A stretch of 64,000 bases of DNA from Mariprofundus ferrooxydans PV-1 (GTDB lineage: Bacteria > Pseudomonadota > Zetaproteobacteria > Mariprofundales > Mariprofundaceae). Every line of letters begins with the position of its first letter. Position 1 is the stretch's first letter. The notes under the pieces are model-generated. The model did not search any database. It had not been told where the DNA came from and saw only the letters and a program-made list of their open reading frames with translations. A program made the translations under genes and the position numbers. The stretch covers positions 341,828 through 405,827 of the forward strand of contig NZ_DS022295.1 of NCBI RefSeq assembly GCF_000153765.1. The letters run 5' to 3'. Positions 53,980 to 62,698 of this stretch are shown piece by piece.

Positions 53980-55125
53980 ATGACAGGGCATCATCAACTC
54001 GAGCAGATCATTTGCGCGCATATCTCCGATGCAGGCGGTTTTCTCCCCTTCGATGCATTTATGCAGGCTGCGCTCTATGAGCCGGAACTGGGCTATTACG
54101 AGTCAAAAACGGTATTCGGCGAGGCGGGCGACTTTGTCACGGCACCCGAGCTGGGACCGTGGCTATCCCTGGGTTTTGCCGACCTGATTTTCAACTGCTG
54201 GCAACAACTGGGTGAGCCTGCGCAGTGGACTCTGCTGGAGCAGGGCTCCGGCAGTGGCAAGCTGTTGGCATCGGTAATTAATATCCTGTCGCAGATGATG
54301 CCTGTGATGCCTGAACGCATTCTCTCTGTGGAGCGTAGTCACGGTCTCCGCCAGAGACAGCAGGTGCTGTTTGACGAGAGCGGGGTGGACGTGGCGTTGT
54401 TCGGGACGCTGGATGAGATCGAGATACCTGAAAATATCATTATCTACAGTAATGAGTTGCCCGATGCATTTCCACTGCGCTGCTTTCGCTACAAACAGGG
54501 ACAATATTATGAGCGCGGCGTGATACACCGGGCCGAGGGTGGATTTGAGTGGGCGGATGCACCGCTACCGATGCAGCATGCTCCGGATATTCCGCAATCG
54601 TTGAGCAGCCGGTGGCAGGACGGTTATATCAGCGAATTCAATCCGGGCCTGCCTGTATGGCAGCAGTCGCTGGCACGAGTGGTGCAGCGCGGTTTTATCC
54701 TGACGCTGGATTACGGCTATTCACAGCAGGAGTATTATCGACCGGGTCGCGCCGAAGGTACGTTGCTGGCGCACCTAGAGCACAAGGCGATTGACGATGT
54801 GTTATCCGAGCCGGGAAGTCGCGATATTACTGCACATGTGAATTTCTCGGCGCTCGTGCAGGCGGGCAGAGCGGTTGGTATGGAGCCGCTGTTGTGGATG
54901 TCACAGGGTGGCTGGCTGGCCCAGTCACCATCGGTGCAGGCCTTTATCCAGTCGCTGGCGACCCAAAGTGATGCGCAGAGTCTGCATCTGCTGACCCATG
55001 CCAAACGGCTGCTGATGCCTTTCGGCCTGGGAGAGGTATTCAAGTTGCTGGTGCAGTCTAAAGGCCTGCCGGCCCAGAAGCCGGCATATCTCAAACAGTT
55101 TGATCATCTCGACTCACTGTTATGA
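53980..55125 (+). CDS. MidA-like SAM-dependent methyltransferase (COG1565)
   Basis: A 381-residue protein of the family that includes NDUFAF7/MidA, an arginine methyltransferase needed for complex I assembly in mitochondria. Marks are the N-terminal PFDAFMQAALYEPELGYY, GEAGDFVTAPELGPW, and motif I LLEQGSGSGKLLAS. The central NELPDAFPLRCF and LTLDYGYSQQEYYRP are also conserved. The bacterial role is not established. It opens a three-gene run with the TrmA-family and oligopeptide-binding genes, 7 nt from the next start. Confidence 0.88.
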   Translation: MTGHHQLEQIICAHISDAGGFLPFDAFMQAALYEPELGYYESKTVFGEAGDFVTAPELGPWLSLGFADLIFNCWQQLGEPAQWTLLEQGSGSGKLLASVINILSQMMPVMPERILSVERSHGLRQRQQVLFDESGVDVALFGTLDEIEIPENIIIYSNELPDAFPLRCFRYKQGQYYERGVIHRAEGGFEWADAPLPMQHAPDIPQSLSSRWQDGYISEFNPGLPVWQQSLARVVQRGFILTLDYGYSQQEYYRPGRAEGTLLAHLEHKAIDDVLSEPGSRDITAHVNFSALVQAGRAVGMEPLLWMSQGGWLAQSPSVQAFIQSLATQSDAQSLHLLTHAKRLLMPFGLGEVFKLLVQSKGLPAQKPAYLKQFDHLDSLL

Positions 55126-55132
55126 AGGATAC

Positions 55133-56380
55133 ATGATGATTACAGGAATAGCTGAAAGCATATTGCCCGGCGGTGAGACGCTTGTGCGCACAGAGGGGCA
55201 TACGATGCTGGTGGCCAATGCCGTGCCGGGCGACGAATTGTCTGTTCGCCCGTTACAAAAGCGGCGCGGCGTGCTGCGCGGCGAAATCACGACGGTGAAC
55301 AAGCCCGGCCCGCAGCGGGTTAGCGCTGAGTGCCCCGTGGCAGGCGAGTGTGGCGGCTGTGCGCTGCAGTTCCTTGCCCCTCAGAGTCATGCAGCACTTA
55401 AGTCGGCATGGGTGCATGATGCCTTCCGCGCACTGATCGGAGTCCAGACACAATGGGTGGAGGCTGAGACGGTTGCCGCTGCATCGCGCAGGCGTGTGCA
55501 CTGGATGGTGAACCGCGATGAGCAGGGCAGTTTTGCCGGTTTTTATGCACATGCCAGTCACCGGGTGATTCGCCATGAACAATGCATGGTGCTCACGCCC
55601 GGACTGCAACGCCTGCACAGTGAGTTGCTGCAGCACCCTGCACTGCTTAGTGGTGTCCAAGGCATTCAGGCTCTGGAGTTGGCGGATGGTATGCATGTTG
55701 TGCTTGAAGGCGCGATTACAGAGGCCTCCGGTCTGCCGCTGATGTGTGCCGATCTGCCTGTGCAGTGGTGGCGGCGACAGGATGATGTAACGCGGCCGCT
55801 GAACCGGCCTGTACAGCGTTTCCATGACCGTCTGCCGGCCGGAGAGCAGGATATTCTGCTTGCCGTGGGGCCGGACGATTTTGTGCAGGGGCAGGAGGCC
55901 GGTAATCGCAAGCTGATTGCACTCATTCAGCAGTGGGCCGGCCCGGTTCGCCGTATTGCCGATCTCTTCTGCGGCATCGGCAACCTGTCGTTGCCGCTTG
56001 CGGTTGCCACCGGCGCTGAGCTCTTCGGCGCGGAGCTGAATCCGGCCAGCGTACGGGCTGCACAGACCAATGCAAAAAGGCTGGGAATAAATGCCTCTTT
56101 TGTGCAGGCCAACCTGTTCGAGGACTTTAATATGGAGCCCTATATCGGCGCAGACCTGCTGATCCTCGACCCGCCGCGTCGTGGCGCCAAACGCATCTGC
56201 AGCCGTATCACGCACCTGATGCCGAAACAGATTATCATGATTTCGTGCGACCCTGCAGCGGGTGCAAGAGACGGAGTAATGTTGCAGCAGCAGGGTTATC
56301 AGCTCAAGGCGCTGCAGGCGCTGGATCTGTTCGCCTATGCCGGTCATGTCGAATCGCTCTCGCTGTGGGAGCGTGCGTGA
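55133..56380 (+). CDS. TrmA/RlmD-family RNA (uracil-5-)-methyltransferase
   Basis: About 415 residues. An N-terminal TRAM-like domain (GIAESILPGGETLVR) is followed by CPVAGECGGCALQ, a Cys set typical of 4Fe-4S members (RlmC/RlmD type). The C-terminal methyltransferase has DLFCGIGNLSLPLA (motif I), LDPPRRGAK and SCDPAAGARD, which contains the catalytic Cys. It should make 5-methyluridine in 23S rRNA or tRNA; I cannot say which position. ATG 55133 follows GAAGGA. The stop overlaps the next GTG start by 4 nt. Confidence 0.9.
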   Translation: MMITGIAESILPGGETLVRTEGHTMLVANAVPGDELSVRPLQKRRGVLRGEITTVNKPGPQRVSAECPVAGECGGCALQFLAPQSHAALKSAWVHDAFRALIGVQTQWVEAETVAAASRRRVHWMVNRDEQGSFAGFYAHASHRVIRHEQCMVLTPGLQRLHSELLQHPALLSGVQGIQALELADGMHVVLEGAITEASGLPLMCADLPVQWWRRQDDVTRPLNRPVQRFHDRLPAGEQDILLAVGPDDFVQGQEAGNRKLIALIQQWAGPVRRIADLFCGIGNLSLPLAVATGAELFGAELNPASVRAAQTNAKRLGINASFVQANLFEDFNMEPYIGADLLILDPPRRGAKRICSRITHLMPKQIIMISCDPAAGARDGVMLQQQGYQLKALQALDLFAYAGHVESLSLWERA

Positions 56381-57885
56381 AATTATGTTTTGCCTTGCTG
56401 GCCGCCTGCCTGTTGCTGACAGCCTGTCACGGGCAGGATCGGGAAGAGGGCGTGTTGCGTGTCGGGCTGGCCCACATGCCGGCAACGCTCGATCCCCGTT
56501 TCGCCACCGATGCTGCATCGGTACGGGTACAGGAGCTGTTGCATCGCGGCCTGTTGCGGCTGGATGAGAGCTTTCATCTGCAGGGTGATCTGGCCACCGG
56601 TTGGGAGCAGCCGGAGCCGCTGTTGTGGCGATTTACGCTCAGGCCGGGTCTGCACTTTTCCGACGGGACGCCACTGACGGCGGCCGATGTGGCAGCCACG
56701 CTCTCCGCGGTGCTGAACCCGGCTCTGGCCAGCCCGTTGCGCGCCGGTTTTGCTGCGGTCAGCCAGGTGGAGGCCGAGGGTCGTGGTGTGGTTCTTATTC
56801 ATCTGAAGCGGCCTGACGCCTCGTTGCTGACGCGGCTGACATTGGGCATTTTGCCGGCATCGATTGCCGCACTGCCGCAGCAGGCCCGCACGACAACAGG
56901 ATGCGGCGCTTACAGGGTGCGGCTGTGGGATCAGCATGGCCTGACACTGGAGCGGGTGGACCTGCATAGCCGGGTGCGGGTTATTCACTTTACTGCCGTC
57001 AAAGATCCGGTGACGCGGTTATTAAAACTGACCCGCGGCGAACTGGACTTCGTGCAGAATGATCTGCCGCCGCATCTGTTATCCTACGTGCGCAAGCAAG
57101 CGTCACTGACGATGCAGACGCGTCCCTCAACGACATTCTCCTATATCGGTCTGAATTTGCAGGACAAGCGTCTGAAAGATGTGCGGGTTCGGCGTGCGCT
57201 CGCTCTGGCGCTGGATCGGAATACCTTGAAACGTGCACTGTTTGCCGATCTGCCGGTACTGGCGGAAACTGTATTGACGCCGGCCCACTGGGCGGCAACC
57301 AAACTGCCGCGGATTCCGTTTGATCCGAAACTGGCGGAAACACTGCTGGATCAGGCAGGCATGCGACGCGGAGCGGATGGTATCCGCTTTTCACTGAACT
57401 ATCGCACCAGCACCGATCCCGCCCGTTTGCAACTGGCTACGGCCGTTGCCGCCATGTGGCGGCGGATCGGTATCGATGTGCATATCGAATCACTGGAGTG
57501 GGGTGGTTTTTATGCCCGTATCAAGCAGGGTGATTTTCAGGTCTTTTCGCTGGCATGGGTGGGCAGCAGCGACCCGGATATCTACCGCTGGATACTACAC
57601 TCGTCGATGTGGCCGCCGCACGGCTCCAATCGCGGCCGCTATGCCAACCCGCAGGTGGATGCATGGCTGGATCAGGCGGCCGAAAGCGCAAGTCAGCAGC
57701 AGCGACAGCTCCTCTATGCACGGGTAGAGAAACAGATGCATGCGGATATGGTCTATATCCCGTTATGGTATGATCCGGTTATTGCTGTCAGCGGCCCCCG
57801 TGTCAAAGGCTTCAGGCCGCAACCCAATGGCAGTCTGCTGGGACTAAAAGATATTTTTCTGACCGAGTCTAAATCTGACCGGTAA
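56377..57885 (+). CDS. Oligopeptide-type ABC transporter substrate-binding lipoprotein (SBP_bac_5)
   Basis: About 502 residues starting at GTG 56377, inside the GTGA overlap with the methyltransferase. The lipobox is LLTACHG (about Cys16-17). The SBP_bac_5 fold is clear from GLAHMPATLDPRFATDAASVRVQELL through LRPGLHFSDGTPLTAADV to YIGLNLQDKRLKDVRVRRALALALDR. The C-terminus is also as in DppA/OppA proteins. No permease or ATPase gene lies nearby, so it is an orphan receptor here and its ligand is unknown. Confidence 0.9.
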   Translation: MKLCFALLAACLLLTACHGQDREEGVLRVGLAHMPATLDPRFATDAASVRVQELLHRGLLRLDESFHLQGDLATGWEQPEPLLWRFTLRPGLHFSDGTPLTAADVAATLSAVLNPALASPLRAGFAAVSQVEAEGRGVVLIHLKRPDASLLTRLTLGILPASIAALPQQARTTTGCGAYRVRLWDQHGLTLERVDLHSRVRVIHFTAVKDPVTRLLKLTRGELDFVQNDLPPHLLSYVRKQASLTMQTRPSTTFSYIGLNLQDKRLKDVRVRRALALALDRNTLKRALFADLPVLAETVLTPAHWAATKLPRIPFDPKLAETLLDQAGMRRGADGIRFSLNYRTSTDPARLQLATAVAAMWRRIGIDVHIESLEWGGFYARIKQGDFQVFSLAWVGSSDPDIYRWILHSSMWPPHGSNRGRYANPQVDAWLDQAAESASQQQRQLLYARVEKQMHADMVYIPLWYDPVIAVSGPRVKGFRPQPNGSLLGLKDIFLTESKSDR

Positions 57886-57984
57886 TCAGTCGACTTACTG
57901 CCTCTATTTCCAGATAGCAGTGTCGCCGATGTTGCGACTGCACCACTAAACGACTACTCTCTATAAGCATGTGAGATCGTTTTT

Positions 57985-58959
57985 ATGCGGGGTAGTGAAT
58001 TCATGAAACGCGGCGATCAACAATATAATGCCCTGGCCGAACGGATTGGCCGGCTGCATCTTCAGCAGCGGCTGGGTATTGAACAGGAACATGTAAAACA
58101 GATTTTCGGTCGGGGCCGGAATTTTTTCCATATTGAAAACTGGTATTCCGTGCATGCACTGATGCGCCTGTGCTTTCGTCTGGCCGGTATCTATGAGCGG
58201 GGCAGGCATAACGCCGCCGATATACGTGTTTGTGAAAATGAGGTATTTATCCCTGATCTGCCTGCCGGACTTGATGGCTTTACCATTCTGCAGCTAAGCG
58301 ATATCCACGTGGATATGAGTGATGCGATATCCCGTGCGCTGAATCAACGGGTAACTACGGTGAAATATGACCTGTGCGTCATTACCGGCGATTTTCGTGC
58401 CCGTACATATGGCTCATTTGATGCGGTATTGCAGGGCATGGTCAAGCTCAAGTCTGCACTGAAAGGAGAGGTGCTGGGGATTCTCGGCAACCACGACTTT
58501 ATTGAGATGGTGCCGGGCCTGGAGGAACTGGGCGTTCGCATGCTGCTTAATGAGTCGGCCCTGATCGAACATAATGGCGAGCATTTATATGTCGTCGGGG
58601 TGGATGATACACACTATTATCAGGTAGATAATCTGGATAAAGCGGCATCCGCCATTCCTGCCGAGTCGATCACCATCCTGCTTTCACATTCGCCGGAGTT
58701 GTATCGACAGGCGGCACATTCGGATATCAATTTAATGCTTAGCGGCCACACCCATGGCGGTCAGGTTTGCCTGCCCGGTGGTTTCGCTTTGACTTATAAC
58801 ATCAATGCTCCGCGTCGAATGGGCCGGGGAGTTTGGCGGTATCACGGCTTGCAAGGGTATACCTCGGTCGGTAGCGGCACATGCGTGGTGGATGTACGCT
58901 ATAATTGTCCGCCGGAAATCACTTTGCACCGATTACGGTGTGGTGGTCAGGGTGGATGA
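57985..58959 (+). CDS. Calcineurin-like metallophosphoesterase
   Basis: A 324-residue protein with all five metallophosphoesterase motifs: LSDIHVD, VITGDFR, LGNHDF, LLSHSPEL and SGHTHGGQ. The fold and length match the YaeI/UDP-sugar-pyrophosphatase-like group acting on phospholipid- or sugar-linked phosphates. The N-terminal 85 residues are an unusual hydrophilic/basic extension (for example RGRNFFHIENWYS). The start could be ATG 57985 or 58003; neither has a strong RBS. Confidence 0.85.
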   Translation: MRGSEFMKRGDQQYNALAERIGRLHLQQRLGIEQEHVKQIFGRGRNFFHIENWYSVHALMRLCFRLAGIYERGRHNAADIRVCENEVFIPDLPAGLDGFTILQLSDIHVDMSDAISRALNQRVTTVKYDLCVITGDFRARTYGSFDAVLQGMVKLKSALKGEVLGILGNHDFIEMVPGLEELGVRMLLNESALIEHNGEHLYVVGVDDTHYYQVDNLDKAASAIPAESITILLSHSPELYRQAAHSDINLMLSGHTHGGQVCLPGGFALTYNINAPRRMGRGVWRYHGLQGYTSVGSGTCVVDVRYNCPPEITLHRLRCGGQGG

Positions 58960-59445
58960 TCAATAGGGGCGACTGCGCAAGCGGAAGTGATACAGCAGTC
59001 GGGAAACAAGCAGATCAAATAACAAAAAAACCGTGCAGAGCGCGAGGATAATCGGGAGCGAAAGGTTGTAGCTGCCAGCCATGGCCAGCAGCGGCAGAAA
59101 GCTCTCAGGTATCTGATCCAGTCCGACAGCCATGCCGCCCGGCTGAATATCCATACGACGTTTGATAAGGCTGGACAGGGCATCGCCAGCCATGGCCGCA
59201 CATGCGATGATAGCACCATCTGCTGCCGGCACCCCAGTCAGCTGAGCTGTCAGGGTAGTGATTGCAATGGCAAGCACTACACCGCGAACGGTGACATGGT
59301 TTCCAAACAGACGCTTTCCATCAGACAACTTCAGGCCGTGATCCAGAGGGTGAGCGAATAATTGCCCAAACAGGGCTGTGCCGAGCAGAGGCATCCCGTT
59401 GGCGATGATCACCAGAATCAGCAGTTTGAGTTCGATCATCGCCAT
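58960..59445 (-). CDS. CDP-archaeol-synthase-like membrane protein (DUF46)
   Basis: A 161-residue polytopic membrane protein with four or five hydrophobic helices. DGKRLFGNHVTVRG and AGDALSSLIKRR are the conserved polar motifs of the CarS / DUF46 family, which in archaea attaches CTP to a lipid and is related to CDP-diacylglycerol synthases. The lipid substrate in a bacterium is unknown. The gene converges end-to-end with the phosphoesterase gene (no gap). Confidence 0.82.
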   Translation of the reverse strand: MAMIELKLLILVIIANGMPLLGTALFGQLFAHPLDHGLKLSDGKRLFGNHVTVRGVVLAIAITTLTAQLTGVPAADGAIIACAAMAGDALSSLIKRRMDIQPGGMAVGLDQIPESFLPLLAMAGSYNLSLPIILALCTVFLLFDLLVSRLLYHFRLRSRPY

Positions 59446-59627
59446 GCCTTACTATATCACTATCTGGCATAAAATAATGCATTTGGCGGCGACAGCAGGG
59501 TCAGCGCTTATCAGGGAGGTGATGAGTTGATGTATGGCGGACGTTTATGCATCGACATTCTTATCTGGTGGGAGTATAAATGCAGCAGGCGAAGAGCTGG
59601 TTTCCACGCTCGTTCAGAAGGAGTGAT

Positions 59628-61175
59628 ATGAACATACCTGATTTCCATCTCAGATTGCGACGTGTGGGTATTGATACCTATAAGGAGAATGTCGCCTATC
59701 TGCATCGGGACTGCCCGATCTATCGCGCCGAAGGGTTTCAGGCGCTGGCCAAGGTGCAGATCAATAGCACGGCCATGGATCAACAGGTGCTGGCCGTACT
59801 CAATGTGGCCAGCGACGAACGTATTATGGCGACGGATGAGCTTGGACTCAGCGAGCAGGCCTTTGAGCAGCTGGGGCTGGCTGAAGGTGAGACCGTCTGT
59901 ATCAGTCATGCCATACCGCCGGAATCACTCAATGCCGTACACCGGAAAATTGCCGGCGAGCATCTGGATGGAGCTGATTTTACCGGCATCATGCAGGATG
60001 TGGTGGATAACCGCTATTCACGCATGGAGATGTCCGCCTTTCTGGTGGCCTGCAGCGAGAATGGCATGGAGCGAGATGAGATCCTCGCGCTGACTCAAGC
60101 TATGGTCGATACCGGTGAGCGACTGGACTGGGGCGAGCCGCTGGTGGCCGACAAGCACTGTATCGGCGGTATTCCGGGCAACCGGACGACGATGCTGGTG
60201 GTGCCGATTGTCGCGGCCCACGGCATGCTGATTCCGAAAACATCCAGCCGCGCCATTACCTCGCCGTCAGGTACGGCCGATACGATGGAGACGCTGGCCC
60301 ATGTCCAGCTCAACCTTGCCCGGTTGCGCAAGATTGTCCGACACGAGCGCGGTTGTCTGGCATGGGGCGGTACGGCGCGTCTGGCTCCGGCCGATGATAT
60401 GCTGATCTCCGTTGAGCGGCCCCTGGCGCTGGATTCACCCGGCCAGATGGTGGCCTCGATTCTCTCCAAGAAAATTGCCGCCGGCTGTACGCATCTGCTG
60501 ATCGATATCCCGGTCGGGCCGTCGGCCAAGGTACACGGCATGAATGATGCGCTACGACTGCGCAAGATGTTTGAATATGTCGGTGATCGATCCGGTTTGA
60601 ATCTGGAGGTGGTGATCACCAACGGCGAGCAGCCGATCGGGCGAGGTATCGGACCGGTGCTTGAAGCGCGCGATGTGATTCTGGTGCTGGAAAACGATCC
60701 GGAGGCACCTTCCGATCTGCGGGAGAAGGCGCTGAGGCTGGCCGGCCGTATTCTGGAGTTTGATCCGGATGTGCGTGGCGGGCAGGGCTATGCCATCGCA
60801 CGGGATATTCTTGAAACAGGACGGGCGATGAAAAAGATGCAGGCGATTATTGCTGCGCAGGGTATGAATAAAACAGCAATGAAACCGGGAGTGCTGGTAA
60901 AAGAGATACTCGCTTCGGAAAGTGGTTATGTGACCGGTATCGATAACCTGCAGATGGCGCGCATTGCCCGTTTGGCCGGTGCTCCGATGGATAAGGGGGC
61001 GGGGGTTGATCTGCTTAAGAAACTGGGTGACCCGGTCAGCGAGGGTGAAGCGCTCTATCGCATCCATGCCGAATTTCCTTCCGATTTCGAGTTCGCACAG
61101 GATCTGGCTGCCAAGGGTGACGGATATACGATAGGGGCCGTACCGCCAGCACCGCGCTACTTCCCGGCGCTGTGA
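59628..61175 (+). CDS. Thymidine phosphorylase / AMP phosphorylase-like enzyme
   Basis: A 515-residue protein. The nucleoside-phosphorylase core is visible: [34 protein letters not shown] (phosphate loop), [18 protein letters not shown], and the C-terminal VTGIDN / [18 protein letters not shown] domain. Length and N-terminal extension (about 90 residues before the core) match the archaeal AMP phosphorylase and the bacterial 'putative thymidine phosphorylase' group rather than E. coli DeoA. It starts at ATG 59628 after AAGGAG. One nucleotide separates it from the next gene. Confidence 0.88.
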   Translation: MNIPDFHLRLRRVGIDTYKENVAYLHRDCPIYRAEGFQALAKVQINSTAMDQQVLAVLNVASDERIMATDELGLSEQAFEQLGLAEGETVCISHAIPPESLNAVHRKIAGEHLDGADFTGIMQDVVDNRYSRMEMSAFLVACSENGMERDEILALTQAMVDTGERLDWGEPLVADKHCIGGIPGNRTTMLVVPIVAAHGMLIPKTSSRAITSPSGTADTMETLAHVQLNLARLRKIVRHERGCLAWGGTARLAPADDMLISVERPLALDSPGQMVASILSKKIAAGCTHLLIDIPVGPSAKVHGMNDALRLRKMFEYVGDRSGLNLEVVITNGEQPIGRGIGPVLEARDVILVLENDPEAPSDLREKALRLAGRILEFDPDVRGGQGYAIARDILETGRAMKKMQAIIAAQGMNKTAMKPGVLVKEILASESGYVTGIDNLQMARIARLAGAPMDKGAGVDLLKKLGDPVSEGEALYRIHAEFPSDFEFAQDLAAKGDGYTIGAVPPAPRYFPAL

Positions 61176-61176
61176 C

Positions 61177-62082
61177 ATGACCTCCGATATGGTGGTACTG
61201 AGCTTTCCGGATGCAGCAGGTCAGGCATCGATGCTGGCTGCTTCGCTGTTAAGTGAGCAGGGCAGGGTATCTGCTGCCGAAATCACTGTTCACCGCTTCC
61301 CCGATGGCGAGAGCCGTGTTGCCGTGCCCGTACCGTTGCCGGATCATGTCGTGATCCTCTGCAGCCTGAATCAACCGAATGAGAAGCTGATCGAGTTGTT
61401 GCTGGCGGCCTCAGCAGCCCGCGCTAACGGCGTGAAACGGCTGATACTGGTGGCGCCTTACCTCTGTTATATGCGGCAGGATACGGCTTTTCACCCCGGT
61501 GAGGCGATCAGCCAGCAGGTGATCGGCATGCTGCTGGCCGATGCCTTCGACGGTGTTGTGACGGTTGATCCGCACCTGCACCGGGTGCATCAGCTGAAAC
61601 AGGCGATTCCTGCATCTAAAGCTCTGGCACTCTCGGCCACTGTTTTGATGGGCGATTTCATTGCTAGCCGCGTTGAGCAGCCGTTGCTGCTTGGGCCTGA
61701 TGAGGAGTCCCAGCAATGGGTGGATGCCATTGCCGCCGGCCGCGGATTCGATGTGGCCGTAGCGGAGAAGCAGCGTCTGGGTGACAGCGATGTACAAATC
61801 CATCTGCCGGCGGATATCAGCGTCGCCGGTCGCCATATTGTGCTGGTCGATGATGTGGCCAGCACCGGCCGCACACTGCTGGCTGCAGTCGAGGCTGCAA
61901 AGGCTGCCGGCGCTGCATCGGTTTCTGCGATCATCACGCATGCGCTGTTTGCCGGTGATGCCTGGCCGCGATTGCAGGCGGCGGAGCTCGATGCCATCTG
62001 GAGTACCGACAGCATCGTCCACTCCAGCAACGTCATCAGTCTGGCACCGCTTCTGGCTAATGGTGTGAACTCCTGTTTGTAA
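61177..62082 (+). CDS. Ribose-phosphate pyrophosphokinase-like protein
   Basis: A 301-residue protein of the PRPP synthetase / phosphoribosyltransferase fold. The PRPP-binding loop VLVDDVASTGRTL is intact. RFPDGESRV and APYLCYMRQDTAFHPGE resemble the ATP- and ribose-5-phosphate-contact segments of PRPP synthetase. Its direct coupling to a nucleoside phosphorylase suggests a pentose-phosphate-forming salvage step: phosphorolysis followed by pyrophosphorylation (inference). Confidence 0.85.
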   Translation: MTSDMVVLSFPDAAGQASMLAASLLSEQGRVSAAEITVHRFPDGESRVAVPVPLPDHVVILCSLNQPNEKLIELLLAASAARANGVKRLILVAPYLCYMRQDTAFHPGEAISQQVIGMLLADAFDGVVTVDPHLHRVHQLKQAIPASKALALSATVLMGDFIASRVEQPLLLGPDEESQQWVDAIAAGRGFDVAVAEKQRLGDSDVQIHLPADISVAGRHIVLVDDVASTGRTLLAAVEAAKAAGAASVSAIITHALFAGDAWPRLQAAELDAIWSTDSIVHSSNVISLAPLLANGVNSCL

Positions 62083-62698
62083 GCCTGTATCTAATTATCA
62101 TGCTCAGGCAGGTGTAGTCTGGATATCCGGGTCAGAATTTCAGCCTGACCTGAATGGAGTCACCAATGGCTAATATAACATCGTTAAAGCAGCTTACTTG
62201 CTTTCAGAGCAACTCGGCTTTGAAGCGGAGTGTCAGTTTACGATTGGTTAGAAGCGGAGGGCAAAATCCATCGATATGGAAAGCTTCTGTCGAACCAATA
62301 AGGTGGCAGGTGATTGATGTATTATATTGTTGAAACTGACAAATCATTTGATCAGGTCGCCATGGATCTCGAAGTATCGGTAAAACGCAATGGCTTCGGG
62401 GGCCTGCAACACTGGTTCAGATAGCAGGGGGACGTGGAAGAAAAGATCATTCAGATGGTAGATGATGCAAAGTAGATGCCCTGCATAACGGGAGGGTTTC
62501 AGGCAATCACATTTCAGGTGTATAAAAATCCGCCCGAAAGAGGTGGCTGTTGAATAGCTCTGTCAGAGCAGATTCCATTGCCGGTTGAAAACGAGCCAGC
62601 TTTTCATTTACGTGGCAGTTATGTTTGTTTTAGCGGGGCTTATGACTATTTGGATAACATCTAATACATTCTTAATAGAGGACGACTAAGCTTGCTCA
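62083..62698. other. Gene-poor stretch before nhaA
   Basis: Over 600 nt without an intact gene. It holds a GGTCAG...CTGACC inverted repeat (62130-62150) and the relic of a DUF302 gene (62317-62475). Other frames break up quickly. The end of the stretch should contain the nhaA promoter. Confidence 0.5.
62317..62475 (+). pseudogene. Relic of a DUF302 gene
   Basis: ATG 62317 opens a 35-codon frame whose product (MYYIVETDKSFDQ, then DLEVSVKRNGFGGLQ) looks like the start of DUF302 proteins, which run to about 130 residues. A TAG at 62422 ends it. In the same frame the reading goes on as GDVEEKIIQMVDDAK to a second stop at 62473. The middle of the domain is missing, so I read it as an internal deletion. 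Confidence 0.55.

Noticed and set aside
55253-56518. Long open frame (421 codons) on the minus strand
   Set aside because: It lies antisense to the TrmA-family gene, which has clear catalytic motifs. The antisense product has no domain, a skewed composition and no RBS.
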